From: Icerya purchasi
Taxonomy: Eukaryota; Arthropoda; Insecta; Hemiptera; Monophlebidae
Assembly: GCA_039619475.1 (NCBI GenBank)
Contig: CM077116.1
Coordinates: forward strand, 3,348,001 to 3,412,000
DNA length: 64,000 nt
Direction of reading: 5' to 3'
Part shown: in pieces, positions 11,395 through 24,360 of the stretch
Layout: the number at the start of each line of letters is the position of its first letter
Numbering within the stretch: the first letter of the stretch is position 1
Program-made: the position numbers and the translations under genes
Notes under the pieces: generated by a model
Databases searched by the model: none
What the model was told of the DNA's origin: nothing
Seen by the model: the letters and a program-made list of their open reading frames with translations, nothing else

Positions 11395-14300
11395 TTGATT
11401 CTTCAGATCCCACTGGCAAGATACCGTGAGAGCCTCAGGTGATAGTTTTCAATAATTCTTGCAGAACAGTCGGTTTTGATTATGCACAATGTTTCAATTT
11501 ACAGTTTACTGAGATTAATGAAATGAATCAGAATGGATCGGATTTAACTTTGGTTCACTCGAGTTTTTTTTCTTTTATCTAATACGCCAAGCAGTGTTAC
11601 CATCAACCGAAAAACAAAATTTGTAAATTTCGTTCCGTCGTTGTAGCAATTAACTGACAAACGATATGGGAACTTCGTGAAACGTAAGATGTTTATTGTA
11701 CGCCGGGTAATTATTTCCTAGATAATATATAATGTATATTGCGAGCCGTTTACGAAGAGTGAACTCAATGAAAGTTATCAGAATTCCGGTGACAATGACA
11801 ACTCTGCTGTCTCGATCACTCGTTTCTCTTCATATCATAGTTTGCCCTGCTATGCCCACCTATACACTCTAATATTATACGTATGTATCTATTTTTATAC
11901 ATGCACGTACAATATAGCCCTTTAGGTAGTGTACAGCAGTTTGCATAGTTTCACATGTATACCTCTGCAATTTAAACTTGGTTGGACGAGAACTTTCAAA
12001 TTCCCGACTGAGCTTGGCCATCTGTCTCGACGTATATCAACCAGCAATAACTAGGACACAGTGATAATATTCTTCTTAATTTTATTTACAGGCATTAATG
12101 CAAAAGTTAGCGTCACAAAGGGACTCGTATCAATATTAAGCTAGTTACGCATATGAAAACCGTCAAATGATTTTTTATGTTCCCCCGGCATATAATTATA
12201 GTTATCAATATAACTCCAACACTCTGACCTCGACAACCTCCCTGAACATAGTCTTATATGATTTTTTACGTCATGTTTAATCGTTACGCGTGCAATCGAT
12301 ACAAATACATTACGTAAACATATAACTCTGCCAGTGTAAGAGAGCGGCAATATTAATATATAGTACGTATAAATATTTGTGCAGGTATTATGCGCACTTA
12401 TCTGTTAATTAAAGGTCTTGCGTTTATACACAAAACAAAATAGGCACGTTTAAAAATAGACGATTATTCAAAAGAGTAACAATCAAACGACGAGCAGTTT
12501 CAAGTGGAAATGATTACAATTAGCGGTTCGGTTGAAACACTTTTTCCGACAGAGTCGTTTCGTCAGCGTCTCAGCTCTTCAAACTTGAAGAAATACGGAA
12601 AATCATAAAAGCTCTTCAGTTAAAAACTGTTTTTACCTTTCATTTTATTCGTTCGTACACATCTTGAAGACGCCGCAGTTCAATTCAGTAAAATATAGTC
12701 GAATGATGCTGGTAAAATACGGGAAATATTTACCGACTATGTCTTAGCTTATATAGTGAAATATCAGCAATCCGCAATTTTTCACTTCTCCCTTTATCGT
12801 AGAGCCTATTTAGACTTCTAGATCGATTATGTTGTAAAAAGCCATCCCTTGACCACTGATCGGTGAATCGTAACGAAGGTTTGCTCATGTTTTTCCCAGC
12901 ACGATGCACGTTTATGAACGCCCCGTATGAACGTTTCCAAATATAGTACCCCCGGGGTTGCTGTTTTAGCTGTCCGATTAGTTTCCAGTTAATCGGCTGC
13001 AACTTTTTCGTGTTATTCCTATAAAAAAACGGTAATTTTATAGCGGTTTGTAGAGCGGATAGCAGACTTGAAGAGTTACTGAAGGTGACGACCAACCTAT
13101 TCTAAGAATCGTTCATGCGTCAGGAATTTTGTTCGCCGAATGCTCTAACGGTAGTACTGGAAATAGATAATGATCGGTGTATTTCGCAGCTTTTAGCTAA
13201 AAAAAACGCGAAAACTTCGAGAACCGAGCAGCAGCGTTGAGTCGTTGGTGAAAAAGTATAATTTTCAAATTTTGACTGCTTCTTCCTAAACGCGCGCAAA
13301 CATAGAACGAAAAGAGAAGCACAGTTAACCGAGAATTTTTACTCGGAAATCGAGTTTAATAAATATCGATTTTTTCTCACTCGATATATTCTTTAACAAT
13401 TAATAAATGCAGTCTCCATTAAAAGCAGACGAGACCTCACTTATAAGACCAGTGAAGGAGTGTGATTAGAAGCATACGCAAGTAAGCTTCAGCATAGTGT
13501 ACGTTTTGCGACAACTTAATTACACATTTTTGATCTTTTTTGCCAAATGCGGTTACCGTAAGAAATCAACACTCGACTATATTATTTAATTGCATCCTTT
13601 TTTTTTAATCTCCTCGCAAGAGGAGCACGGTGTAACAGATTTTTTAGAATTAAGGGTCGATTGTCACGTGCAGTCCAAAAACTGGCACGACGTCTATAAA
13701 CACGGTACAATTGCCGTCATAATTTGATGTGATTTATCAAGTGATCGGACGTGTTTTTTCTATACCGTTCAATCGAATATTTCATCAAGTAATTGAAAAC
13801 GTTCTAACGAACTATTTTAAAAATTCAGCGATAACCAATACTTTAATGGAGAAAAAGAAAAAAAAAAGGAGAGATGAATAAAAAAAAGTAGATACTGCGA
13901 AGAAACAAAAAATAGAAGGAAAATTTACAACACTACGTCGGAAGTTAATAGACACTCACGACGCAACAAAATATATGTCAAATATATCGAAATGTCGTAA
14001 CTTAGCAATCGACCGATTTTTAACATTTATCGGAACTTTTAAGTAAATACAAATATTACGAAATGTTTAAAAAAAATACCGACTTCAAGATTTAGTATGA
14101 AAATTTAATAAAAATGCATCGAAGAGTAAAAATAATTATTCCGCATAAAAAAAATTTCACAGTAATATACACACTTTAAGCTGATATAATTCTTATAGAA
14201 CATTAATACTTATTAATTAAGGTAGATGCGACAATTAAAATTACAATATACAGAAACAATTTAACGAATATCTGATGCGTTTTTCAATTATTATTGCAAT

Positions 14301-15894
14301 TTGTGATTTTCCTCCAGCAAGGATTAATAAAAGATCACCCCTTGAGCTATAAATCGAAATGAAATTTTGTATTTCTCATCGAATGTTTTACTTTTTAGTG
14401 TGTTCTTATTAAATGTTTACAGTAAACCTTGAAATCGGCATTTTTCGAAAAAGGGGTTTTAGGAAACCTTAAAATGTAACTCGCGCTTTCAACAGCGATT
14501 TAGTTTTTTTCGTTAAATTTTACTGCCGTCTCAGAATTCATCGAAATTCTGTAGCAATGGATGACGTCATTATTAAGTATGTCGCGTGCCGCATTAAATT
14601 CAGTCCCATCTCAAAATCGTGTTACACGTTAATAAATAAAAACACCAAATATGTATAAATTTTTAATAATCAACAACTGAAAAACACGATACAACAGCAG
14701 ATATCGACGTACACACACACGCATACATCATTATAGCAGCGGACTGACGCGTCGCGTGTTAGCTTGTTTGCACTTGACCGACTGCGATACAAGCCGTCCT
14801 AATATTCTTTTTCCGTCAATGTCGGCTTGATGTGCCCCCGACTAGGGCACATGCACATATGTAGAAAAATCGGTACGGAAAATTTTGTCATGTCGTGTTG
14901 CATAGCGCGCCGATCAACCACGTAAAACCGTAATTTCGCAATTGCCTCTAAGTCGCGGGGCCTTATAGATTAAATTCTACGCTACTGACGACCAGAAAAC
15001 AAGTGGCACTCCCGGATGAATGGAATAAACGCGAATTAATGTATTGTCGTTAAATCGAAGTGATGCGGCAAAACAGAAAGTTTAATAAATTGCAAACATG
15101 TCTTGAGAATATTTTTGAAAACTGAATTTCACCAGGGCTGGAAAAAGTCGTTTATTGAAACCTGGTCGAAAGTGTTGTTCGGCTATGAAGATGAAGACTT
15201 TGCGATGTTGTCGTTTTATGGAAAATCTGCAATGATTACTCCGAGTAAGAGTTTGACGATAAATCACGACTCTTCTGAACGAGAATTAAGCGGAATCACT
15301 TCTGATGATAGGAGGATATCATCATCCTAGAATAGAGTCCGGTTTGGAAACGAAGCAAAAAAGTACGTTAATTTCAACGGGACCGCAGCGTAAATTACGG
15401 TCCTAAAAACTGAAAGTGACAGAAGCTATTATAATAATTTAGTCGATGTTTGCTTTTTAATTGCTTAACTTCCGGCAATTTTTTTCTCTAAATGCTTTCA
15501 ATCTCTCGTTTTATTTTTTATTTATTTTTCCTTTGGTTCTTTTTTCGTTTTTCTTAATTTTCATTTTCGAGAATTCGCATTATCATTTATTATTCAATAC
15601 TGTAATTTTCGTTTGGTTGCCTATTTATAAACTTTATTAAAGTTTAATTACTTTTTACTACTCTCTAAACTTCGAGCGAACCAAACGAAAGAAACCATAA
15701 TCAGGGACCGGTGTTTTAACGAGTCAATTTTGTAAAGTACCAAGAACACCTCAGAGTTAAACCGAACGCACGTTCAAATTGGCCGAATTAGCCGAGAAAC
15801 AACGTCGACCAAACTGTTATTTTTCAAAAAACAAAAGATTCGCTTTTGCGAAAATTCACATTCTGACTAAGTTCTTTCAAATCTATATACATCT

Positions 15895-15945
15895 AATATT
15901 TATATATATTTATATATATTTATTTATATTTATTTATATTCATGT
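15895..15945. repeat. TATATTTA-type low-complexity repeat
   Basis: Imperfect repeats of TATATATTTA and TTTATATTTA. Confidence 0.8.
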
Positions 15946-17210
15946 AATATAATAATGGCGGATGAAAGTTGAAACTTTTATAAACTTGCGATGAATAAGT
16001 GTGTCTTTTGCATTCGCAATCTGGCATTTTAGAAAGGGAGTCTTCGTCGCATATCAAATCATCAAATCATTGAAATGTATAGGTACTATATAGTTGACCA
16101 GTTAAAATTTAAAACACTTCTATGTAGATTTCCTTAAAATTTCGGCCTTTAGTAACTGTCGAAAAATACGCACTGTTTAATTTTTGCAACGCTATTAATA
16201 ATGCAGCTTAGTTTATTTTAATTATAATTAGGAATTGACCCGTGAATGTCGATTCTAAGTTTATGCTTATTAGATAATTTATTTTATCTACTTTACCACG
16301 TTTTTACGATGCATTTATATAACGTATAACCGTGTTGTTACTTTATTACGTTGCTAAAAAATTACTTTTCTAGCGAATAAGTAACTCAAATTGTTTAGGT
16401 TTTTTTTTTCCTTTTCTTTAACAAGAACATAACCATTTGATGAAAGTGCGAAAAACTTGATTATAGTAGATTTAAAAGATATTTTTGCATCAGTTAATAG
16501 GAACGGGATTCCTGCAGCGTCATAAACCTAAGACGCCAGGGATATACGAACTGTTTGAATTGTCATTCAGCAACTTGTCGCTGAAACGACAGGGTCTGGC
16601 GGTGCGTAAAAGGAACATAAAAAATATACACACAATTATAGATTTTATTTTTTTTCCAAACGACAATGAAGTTAAGAAAGGGTGTTTAAAAAAAAATCAA
16701 TGAAATAATTTTAAAGTATAATATAGTCGACGTATGATTCTGATTTTAACTCGTTAACTCGGGACATAGATAATACACATTAATTTAATTACGAACATCT
16801 TTAATGTTCATATCTGTAATTTTATTGACTTTAAGGAGTTTATTCGAAAATTTGTTATATATATACACGACGTTGTCAGTATATTCCTATTATTCAGAAG
16901 ACGCATTGGTCTGAAAAATTCATTATAAAATCTTGCAAATGACATTGTCCAAGATTTGGAAATTACAAAGTAGTTGGGAAATCATTAATAAATGGATATG
17001 AAATCGAACGAGCCATTAGAGAAGCTTTTATTTAAATTATAAAAAAGTAAATAATAAATCTGTAATTATATAATACGTTGCCGGAGAAAAAATAAATACC
17101 TGGTCAACGATTTTTTTTTTTTCTTTCCTGCGCCCATTTAGCCATTAAATTAATTTCTCTTTCTACAAGTCCGTAGTTTATAAAATTATATTATTACGTT
17201 TTATATATTG

Positions 17211-17243
<33 letters not shown>
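17211..17243. repeat. (ATT)n microsatellite
   Basis: About ten consecutive ATT units. Confidence 0.95.
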
Positions 17244-17244
<1 letters not shown>

Positions 17245-17419
17245 GTATATCTTCGGGTATCTTTAACAGCACTTAAATTATTATTATTACATTTGTTTCA
17301 TTCTAGGTTGCTGTTTTTCCTTTGATACCCAGTGTAGCGAGAGGTTATGAGTTTAACAAGTTCGCTGACGGGTTCCCGTATTCTTGGCCGCTAATAGCGT
17401 TCTCAGGCGCACGACGTGG

Positions 17420-18350
17420 ACTTTATATATTGATAATCAGTAGGCTCTGCGTGATATCCCGGCGATAAACAGTGAATGATTCCAGTATGCAGATGATATT
17501 GCCGTAGAAAGTCAGAACGCAGACATTGCACAATGTGAAAATATCTTGGAACAGGATCTGGAGGAATTGAGCAAATACTACAAAACCTGGAAATTGAGAC
17601 CAAATCCAGATACTAAGATTTGAGGGGGTCCGACTAAAAAGAACAAAATTTCTCAGATACCTTGGGGTTACATTGGACCGTTCTTCGCTCACAACAAACA
17701 TCTCAGTAATGTAGTCTAGAAATTAAAAACGGAATAATCTGATACAGAAGTTTTCTGGTACAGGATGGGGATTCGCAGCGATAGTTTTGCGCACATCAGC
17801 GCTAGCCTTAGTATATTCTGTCGCAGAGTACTGTTCTTCCATCTGGATAAACAGTTCGCATACGCCAAAGGTCGGCATACAGCTGTATGTTGCACTACAG
17901 TTACTGGAGCACTTAGGATTACCCTGCTGTCTTGGTAAAATGTGTTGGAAAATATAGCACCAGCAGAGATTCGACGTGAACAGGCTTTGTTGCGTGATTA
18001 TGCCAACTTCTCCACCAACACATGTATATACAGAAATAGCGCACCAAAACAACGTTTAAAATCCAGAAAATTACCGTGAATCGAGAATAATTTAGAAAGA
18101 ATCGAAATTAGCAGAACCACTGGAACGTAATTTAAAATAAAACTGATAAGAGGGAATTGGTGGACGGAGAAGTGGAGTTTGGCTGCGTGTTCCGACTGTG
18201 AATGTGGAAACACGCATCAAACTGGTCAGCATATTATGGAGGAGTGCCCAGTATACTCTCGTCTGGGACTCAAAATGAAAGAATTTCACAGAGAACGAAG
18301 CTTTAAATTGGCTGAAAAATTTAGAATTCGATATGTAACTTATTATTAAT
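17420..18350 (+). pseudogene. LINE reverse transcriptase remnant (palm to C-terminus), heavily mutated
   Basis: The plus strand carries, in shifting frames, the ordered landmarks of a non-LTR reverse transcriptase. LYIDNQ near 17430 is followed by FQYADDIAVES at 17480, whose YADD (17486-17497) is the catalytic motif. Then come LEELSKYYKTWKLRPNP, FLRYLGVTLDRSSLTTN (about 17650), a GTGWGFAAIVLRTSALALVYSVAEY stretch read in pieces near 17760-17835, IAPAEIRREQALLRDYANF near 17955-18010, and CECGNTHQTGQHIMEECP near 18197-18255, a C..C....H....C finger-like end. In-frame stops (for example 17477 and 17621) and frameshifts show it is dead. The segment between the WKLRPNP and YLGVTLD motifs is shorter than usual. 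The motif set matches CR1-like LINEs abundant in arthropods; clade inferred. Confidence 0.85.
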
Positions 18351-21300
18351 TTAATTTTTTATTTCAATCGATTGTATTAAGTATTAATCAATTCTATCTA
18401 ATTATTTGTACTTACTATTATATTAGTATATTGCATCATTCGTTGTTTGTGCACTCATACTATTTCTTCATTTGTTAGTATAAAACTCACAGGATTCACA
18501 AATTTAAAAGAAAAAAGCAAGTTTTAAAAGATAACGCGGAAAATAAGACGCGCCGATTATTGTTAGAAGAGTGACCATTATTGAAGATTTCTTAACGGAA
18601 AATTTAATTTCTCGATCTGATGGTTTTAATTAAGCGGTTAAATTTTAGAAAATTATATTCATAAAACAGTAGTGCAGTTACATTTTTCATTAAAGAACGG
18701 TACGAGTAATTCTCGGGAGTTTTAAAAATCTCGATCTTTCATAACCCGGCTCAAGGCCGTGTCCACGACGGGATTTGCGGGTTACGCCCCTATTAGAACT
18801 AAAATGGTTATCATAAATATACAAAAATCTAAAAAAAAATCAAAAATTTTAAATAAATATTAATGATATTTTAGAGTGTTCTCACATTAAAAAAAAAAAA
18901 AAAAAGAAAAAATGTGCTTCATATTTTTAAAATGCTTCATTAATATCTTAAGGAAAAATTTTTTATTACGAGTATAATCAATAACATATGTGTAATTTTT
19001 ATTAATGTGTTTATGCGGTAATTAATTTACGTAAATTAGTAATACACATAAATCGAAATTATGAAAATTATTAATAATGGAGTGAGAAAAATAATAAATT
19101 TAGTTCATGCTTTTTCATGATAATCCTGCTGATTTATGAATTTGATACACAATGCGAATTGTCGAAATGTAGATCGTAATTTTTAAGCGAAAACATTAAT
19201 TGCAAAACCGTAACTTCGAAATGATTACAAATTACCGGGATATTAAAATTTAGTTATCCGTGTAGAAAAAAGTTTTATCTTTATCTAAAAATGTTCATCA
19301 AGTACGATAATGGTTAATATTTATTAAACGTACATCCCGATTTGTTAATAATTGTAAAATTAAATAATGAAAGTGTTATTAATTAATTACGATGAATCGA
19401 AAAAGAATTATTCCGGTTTTATTATTCACAGAGATTTCTCATTTTATGAAACGTGTAAATTAAAATATCTAAATAAAAGTTCTCTATTTGAAGTTATTAA
19501 ATCTGTTTTTTCGACGAAAATGGTATTATACGAATAAATGAGCGGATAATGAATTCAACGCGAAGTAATTAGGAGTGCAATAATTGGAAGTCGTTTTTTG
19601 GTTCGACTTATTAATCGAATGTTTGATTTTTTTTTTTTGCATTACGTTTGTTTTTAATTAATTAATAATGGAAACTATAAAAAAACTATACTACTTTTTT
19701 CACAAATTAAAGCGGGAAATTTTAATCGGGTTATACGTGAACTTTCTAAAGATCGTATTCTATATTATGAAATTTATGTGACTTTTTAATTTCGTTATTC
19801 AAGGTGTTTACATTGAAATTGTGTCAGATTTGATGTAGTGACAACCTGATGAGGAATTCTCCCCAGAGGACAAGCAATTTCTCAGGGGAGCCCAAATTCG
19901 GCCTGATATTTTAAATTTATTTCTTAGTACTGAACGGAATTTTATGGTCCGAAGATTTTCCGATCTCAGTAGAATTTGTCGTACCTTTAGGTAAAGAATA
20001 TTCAGTGTTCGAGCGATTAAGAATTGTGTTTCGAATTATAATGATCATTTAAACAAAAATCAAAACTATCATGAATTCGGGTCTATTAGTCTTTGCGATG
20101 TTCCTTAAGTTTTTTTATCGACCTGATTTTCGCTTTTTGGCTAATTTTTAAATAAACCTGTACTTGTAATTTTAAACTTTCGTGATACAACAAAATAAGC
20201 ACAGTGTGTCCATCTTCGAAACAATATTTATTCTTCCACTATTTTATTTTCCTTAGTGAATTCATAAAAATACGTTCTATTATCAGAGGGGAATTTACGC
20301 TACGAATATCGGCAAGGTATAAAATCTGGATAATGTCTATGAAAATTCTCCGTTCTTCTTCATATCTCTGTTACACCAGGTGTTGTACCCCCCGCATGTA
20401 ATTATGGAATTCACTACTGTTAACTATTTTCACCCGATCCAAATACAATGACGCCTCATTCTTACTCTAAGAATTTTATATTATAATCTTTCTCTATATT
20501 TTTATCTGTACGGATATCTCTTTCTATTAATTTTCCAACAAGTTTTTGCTTTTTTTTTTTTACATCCCTTATTCCGTTTTCATACATTTTTTCCCCTGAT
20601 CAGTATTGCTCTCCCAATGCAACATTTGCGATCTCGTCCTGTTTTTGCTATCTCTGCATCTAGTTCCCAAAAAAATGATGCGCCGGAATCCACTTAGTAG
20701 TCGTCAACCAAATTTATCTCCTATTCCTGTTGGTTTTGAGCAGCGAATATGTTAAAGTGTACATTCTATCTTGAGGAAGATTACTACGGAATTTTTAAAA
20801 ATTCAGCTGCGTGAGAAATAGTTCGTAACATATGGTGGAGGGGGATATATATGTAGAAAAATTGATTACGGCTAAGTTGATATTATTAATTCATGACAAG
20901 TTGGAAAGCACTTATCATGGAATAAAACCAGTTCTAGGACTGTAACGATGATGATAATGACCGTAACACTAACGCGATCGAAAGTTATACGCGATAGCTA
21001 AGAAATATTTTAATAATAAAAAATTTACGGTTCCGCAACTAATAAGAATCTGTTATATAAATTTAAAAAAAAAAAAATGATATCTAAAATAATCAATAAT
21101 TGTTGAAAAAAAAAAAATTAAATAATTGTCGAATTTTACTTATTCACTTCTGCCACTGCTCCGATGAGTATATGTTCAGACAGCTTCGATTATGCTATTC
21201 ATAGAACTTGTTCATAGTCCCAGATAATAACGGTCTTTTATTTTTTGATTTTAATATTGTGAATTTGCCTGTAAGTGCGGATTTTATTAATATAAAACGA

Positions 21301-23650
21301 AAATAAGATGTTATTCGTCGAAAAATGTATTAAAAAAAAATGTCTGGAGAATATAAACGAAGGTCTACTCTCTTAGTTATCGATTTCTTTATAAGCGTAA
21401 ATGGTTTGGTGTTCAAAAGTTTTTATAAAAAAATTTAGCCCTCAGCTATCGTTAAAAACACACGCGCCCAATATTTCTGGTATATACATGAAAGTTCTGA
21501 CGAAACTAAAAGCTCTTGATTAATTCGTACTTAATTAAAAGTAGTCGCTTCTTCCCTCTTTTCCGATATATTAAACAACTTGCAAACTTAGCAAACTAAA
21601 CTGCGTCTACTTGCAATCACGAACTCGCACTTCGCGCCATATTTCACCTAAACTATTGATATGTTCGCATGATGCGGAATTGGAGATGAGCTGAAACATT
21701 ATTCAGCGCGGATTCGGTTGCCCCGTCCAAACTGATCCCATCTGCAACGAAACGAGACTCTTTGCAACGTAAGAAACATCAATCTTTGGCCCTTTCGCAG
21801 CTAACTACTCGGCAGCTGATAACATTAACCGGAAGTGATAAACGAGGCAATTAGCCGGAAACTAGACGGCAACAATAGTGTTGCCTATCGGCAAAACTTC
21901 TTTCCTTCTTTTGCACAGTGACGCTTCAACACACGCTAATAACATTTATGGTTTCTTCGGCCGTTCGAACTCGCTGACTTTTAATCCGCGCGGTTAGTCT
22001 ACAGACTGAGACCGGTATCGCCTAATTTTATATCATCATTTGCCGTTTCTTTGTAAAATTTTATTCACTCTCCCAGGGTCAGTTTCTTCGCAAACTGCTG
22101 CAATTTTAGATGAAATTTTCAGACGAAAAATTGACTAATAATTAACTAATTCGAAAACTGTAAAATTTTTTTGAACTATCATCCGTTTCTTCTGTGACCC
22201 GGCGAAAGCCTCCAAGCATCGCACGACCCTGCCGCCACTATGAGCACCGCTAGTATTGCCGCGCACCTACTAGTGTCCATCTTCTTCCGGCAATCTGGGG
22301 GATCATCTCCACTTATTTTCCCCGATAACACGTTACTTTCGTTTCAGCTCTTCGTCCGGTCACATTAATTTTCAATTCTAGTTTGTTTTGTTCTCTTTTA
22401 TGTCTCTCTCTTTTTTTTCGTCAACAACACGCATTTTCCACTAGCGCGTATGTTAAAAACATTCATCAGTCAAACACCCCTTAGATTTATTAGAATCGAG
22501 GTCTTTTTATTACGTCTAATTTTGCAAAAGCTTGTCATTTGTATTCTTCTTGATTTTAATCTAAATAAACGAACTCATCTCCTTTCCCTCCTGACCGTTG
22601 ATTTACGCGTTACTCTACTACTTTTTTCACTTATTACAGACTCGTTGATTTTACATTTTAACCGATTTTGTGTAATTCTTCCACGCTTTTAGCAAATAAT
22701 AATAGAGCGTGTATAGGGCAAATGAGTTCGGTTTTTCGTATCGATCGAGTTATACTCTGGCGGCGCGGAAATTTCAAAATACTAAAATTATTTTGAAGCT
22801 TAAAAAAATAATTACGTACAATCAAAAATTTTGATCTTGGTGCAGCTTGAAGTGTTAAATGTGCTAAAGCGGAAAAAAAGAGCGAAAAAAAAGGAAACAA
22901 ATATTAATTCGTTCTTCGCTAGAGTTGAATTTAAGATATGCGGTTTTCGGTGGTTATCGGGCCCAACGATTGCTTTTGGGGAGTGTATTTTTCGAACATT
23001 ACTACAATGTCCTAATTAGATTACAATTCCCCGATATCCGAAGCATTGAAATGCACCTACTTATAGCTGTCGATGGGGTTTCAACATTTCACTACTGCTA
23101 CTAAATGAGATGCTGAGGTGCCATCATGCGGAAGTGACTGAAGAATTTTCTTAGACGGTTATATTCTAGAATTCTACAATAATTATATCGAACGATGTGA
23201 ATTAAAAGAAGACGATAGATTACTTACTGTTTAATTAGGGCGGGGGGACCAGCGACAAACAGTTGCCACAGAATTGCGAGCGGTCAAAATTACAAGAACT
23301 GAGTAGTTCACGTTACGTGTCCTTTTTTGTTTTTTTTTTTTTTTTTTCTTGTAGACTTTAGATTTACCTGTAAGAAATTTAATATTAATTCTGAGAAACA
23401 CAGACATCTTCCCGAAAAGTACCATTACCTCATGTTACAGTCACATATAATTTCTAATCGAAGCGATGTAGATTGATTATAAATGCAAACAATAGCGTAC
23501 TAGAGTCGTCAACAGCGACTGCTGTCAAAGTATATTTTGTAAATTATCTTAGACATCTAAATATTTTTGATAACGAATATTCGTGTCGCTGTTCGCGTCG
23601 TTCATCGCATGAAAAAAAAAAAAAAAAATCCTTATATCTACACGATTGAT
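18351..23650. other. AT-rich non-coding stretch
   Basis: No gene is supported over about 5.3 kb. A short GC-rich patch at 18735-18800 and a moderately GC-richer stretch at about 21600-22330 stand out from the AT-rich background but encode nothing recognised. Open frames at 20204, 22450, 22658 and 22831 are short and mutually overlapping. Confidence 0.5.
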
Positions 23651-23654
23651 ATTT

Positions 23655-24360
23655 CGAAAAAAAATATTGAAAATATTATTTACAAGTACGACTTTTTCAT
23701 AAACTTTACTATTGACCTTCTGTGGGTTCCTAGTCATTCTGGCGTCGAGGGCAACGAGTTAGCGGATTTTTTAACCCGTTCGGCCGCCCGCGATGGTCTT
23801 TTACTCTGTAATTTTCCTGCCTTGGACATCCTCCTTCTTTCCTTCGCCAATCATTCGCGATTATGATCGGACATTTATCCTTCTTTATTTTCTAATCCCG
23901 CCTCTCATTATCTTAAAATTCAGCCAGTTCCCTATTCTCAGCCGTGGTTTCAATCTTTTTATCAACGCTCCGAAATCGTTTCTTTAATCAGACTGCGTTT
24001 TTAATCACTCTCTTCTACCCTATTCACGTTTTCGTTTTTCCCTTCCTTCTCTCCCGACTGCCTCCTTCACAGTCTCGTGATGCAAACCACATCTTCTTTG
24101 AATGCCCCGCTCTTGATTCTAAACGCTTTGCTTTGTACTCGAACATCTTAGCACTGCGTCTCTTCCTGCTCCTTATAATTCTTCCTTTGTCCTTTCCTTC
24201 CCATCTTCAGCTATAATTCCTGTACTTCAACAATCTTTCCTAATTTCTAATTGTCTTTCTATTTAACCCTTTCTATAATTTCTGTAGTTGTTGAGTTAAA
24301 GCCGCAGGCGCGAGCCCGAAAGGAAAAAAATAAAAAAATAAATAAAATAAATGTATATAA
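23655..24360 (+). pseudogene. LINE 3' end: RNase H C-terminus and terminal domain, degenerate
   Basis: The frame open from 23567 reads IDLLWVPSHSGVEGNELAD from about 23714 (Trp at 23723). This is the last conserved block of the RNase HI domain carried by several LINE clades (I/R1-related), with the His and final Asp present. After frameshifts the plus strand continues with a QPWFQSFYQRSE..SLIRLRF-like segment (about 23930-24000) and a NHIFFECPALDSKR segment near 24088, the usual cysteine/histidine end of these proteins. The element closes with a GC-rich patch (about 24300-24325) and an A-rich AAAT-repeat tail to about 24352. Several frameshifts make it non-functional. The upstream boundary, in A-rich sequence near 23655, is approximate. 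Confidence 0.82.

Larger units (their letters stand above)
10740..17419. other. Long AT-rich non-coding stretch
   Basis: No gene or recognisable mobile element is seen over about 6.7 kb. It holds simple repeats (listed separately) and scattered short open frames. The longest is a 121-codon minus-strand frame at 12730-13095, without recognised motifs. Confidence 0.5.

Noticed and set aside
12730..13095. 121-codon minus-strand frame as a gene
   Set aside because: No motif, no supporting context and ordinary composition; treated as chance.
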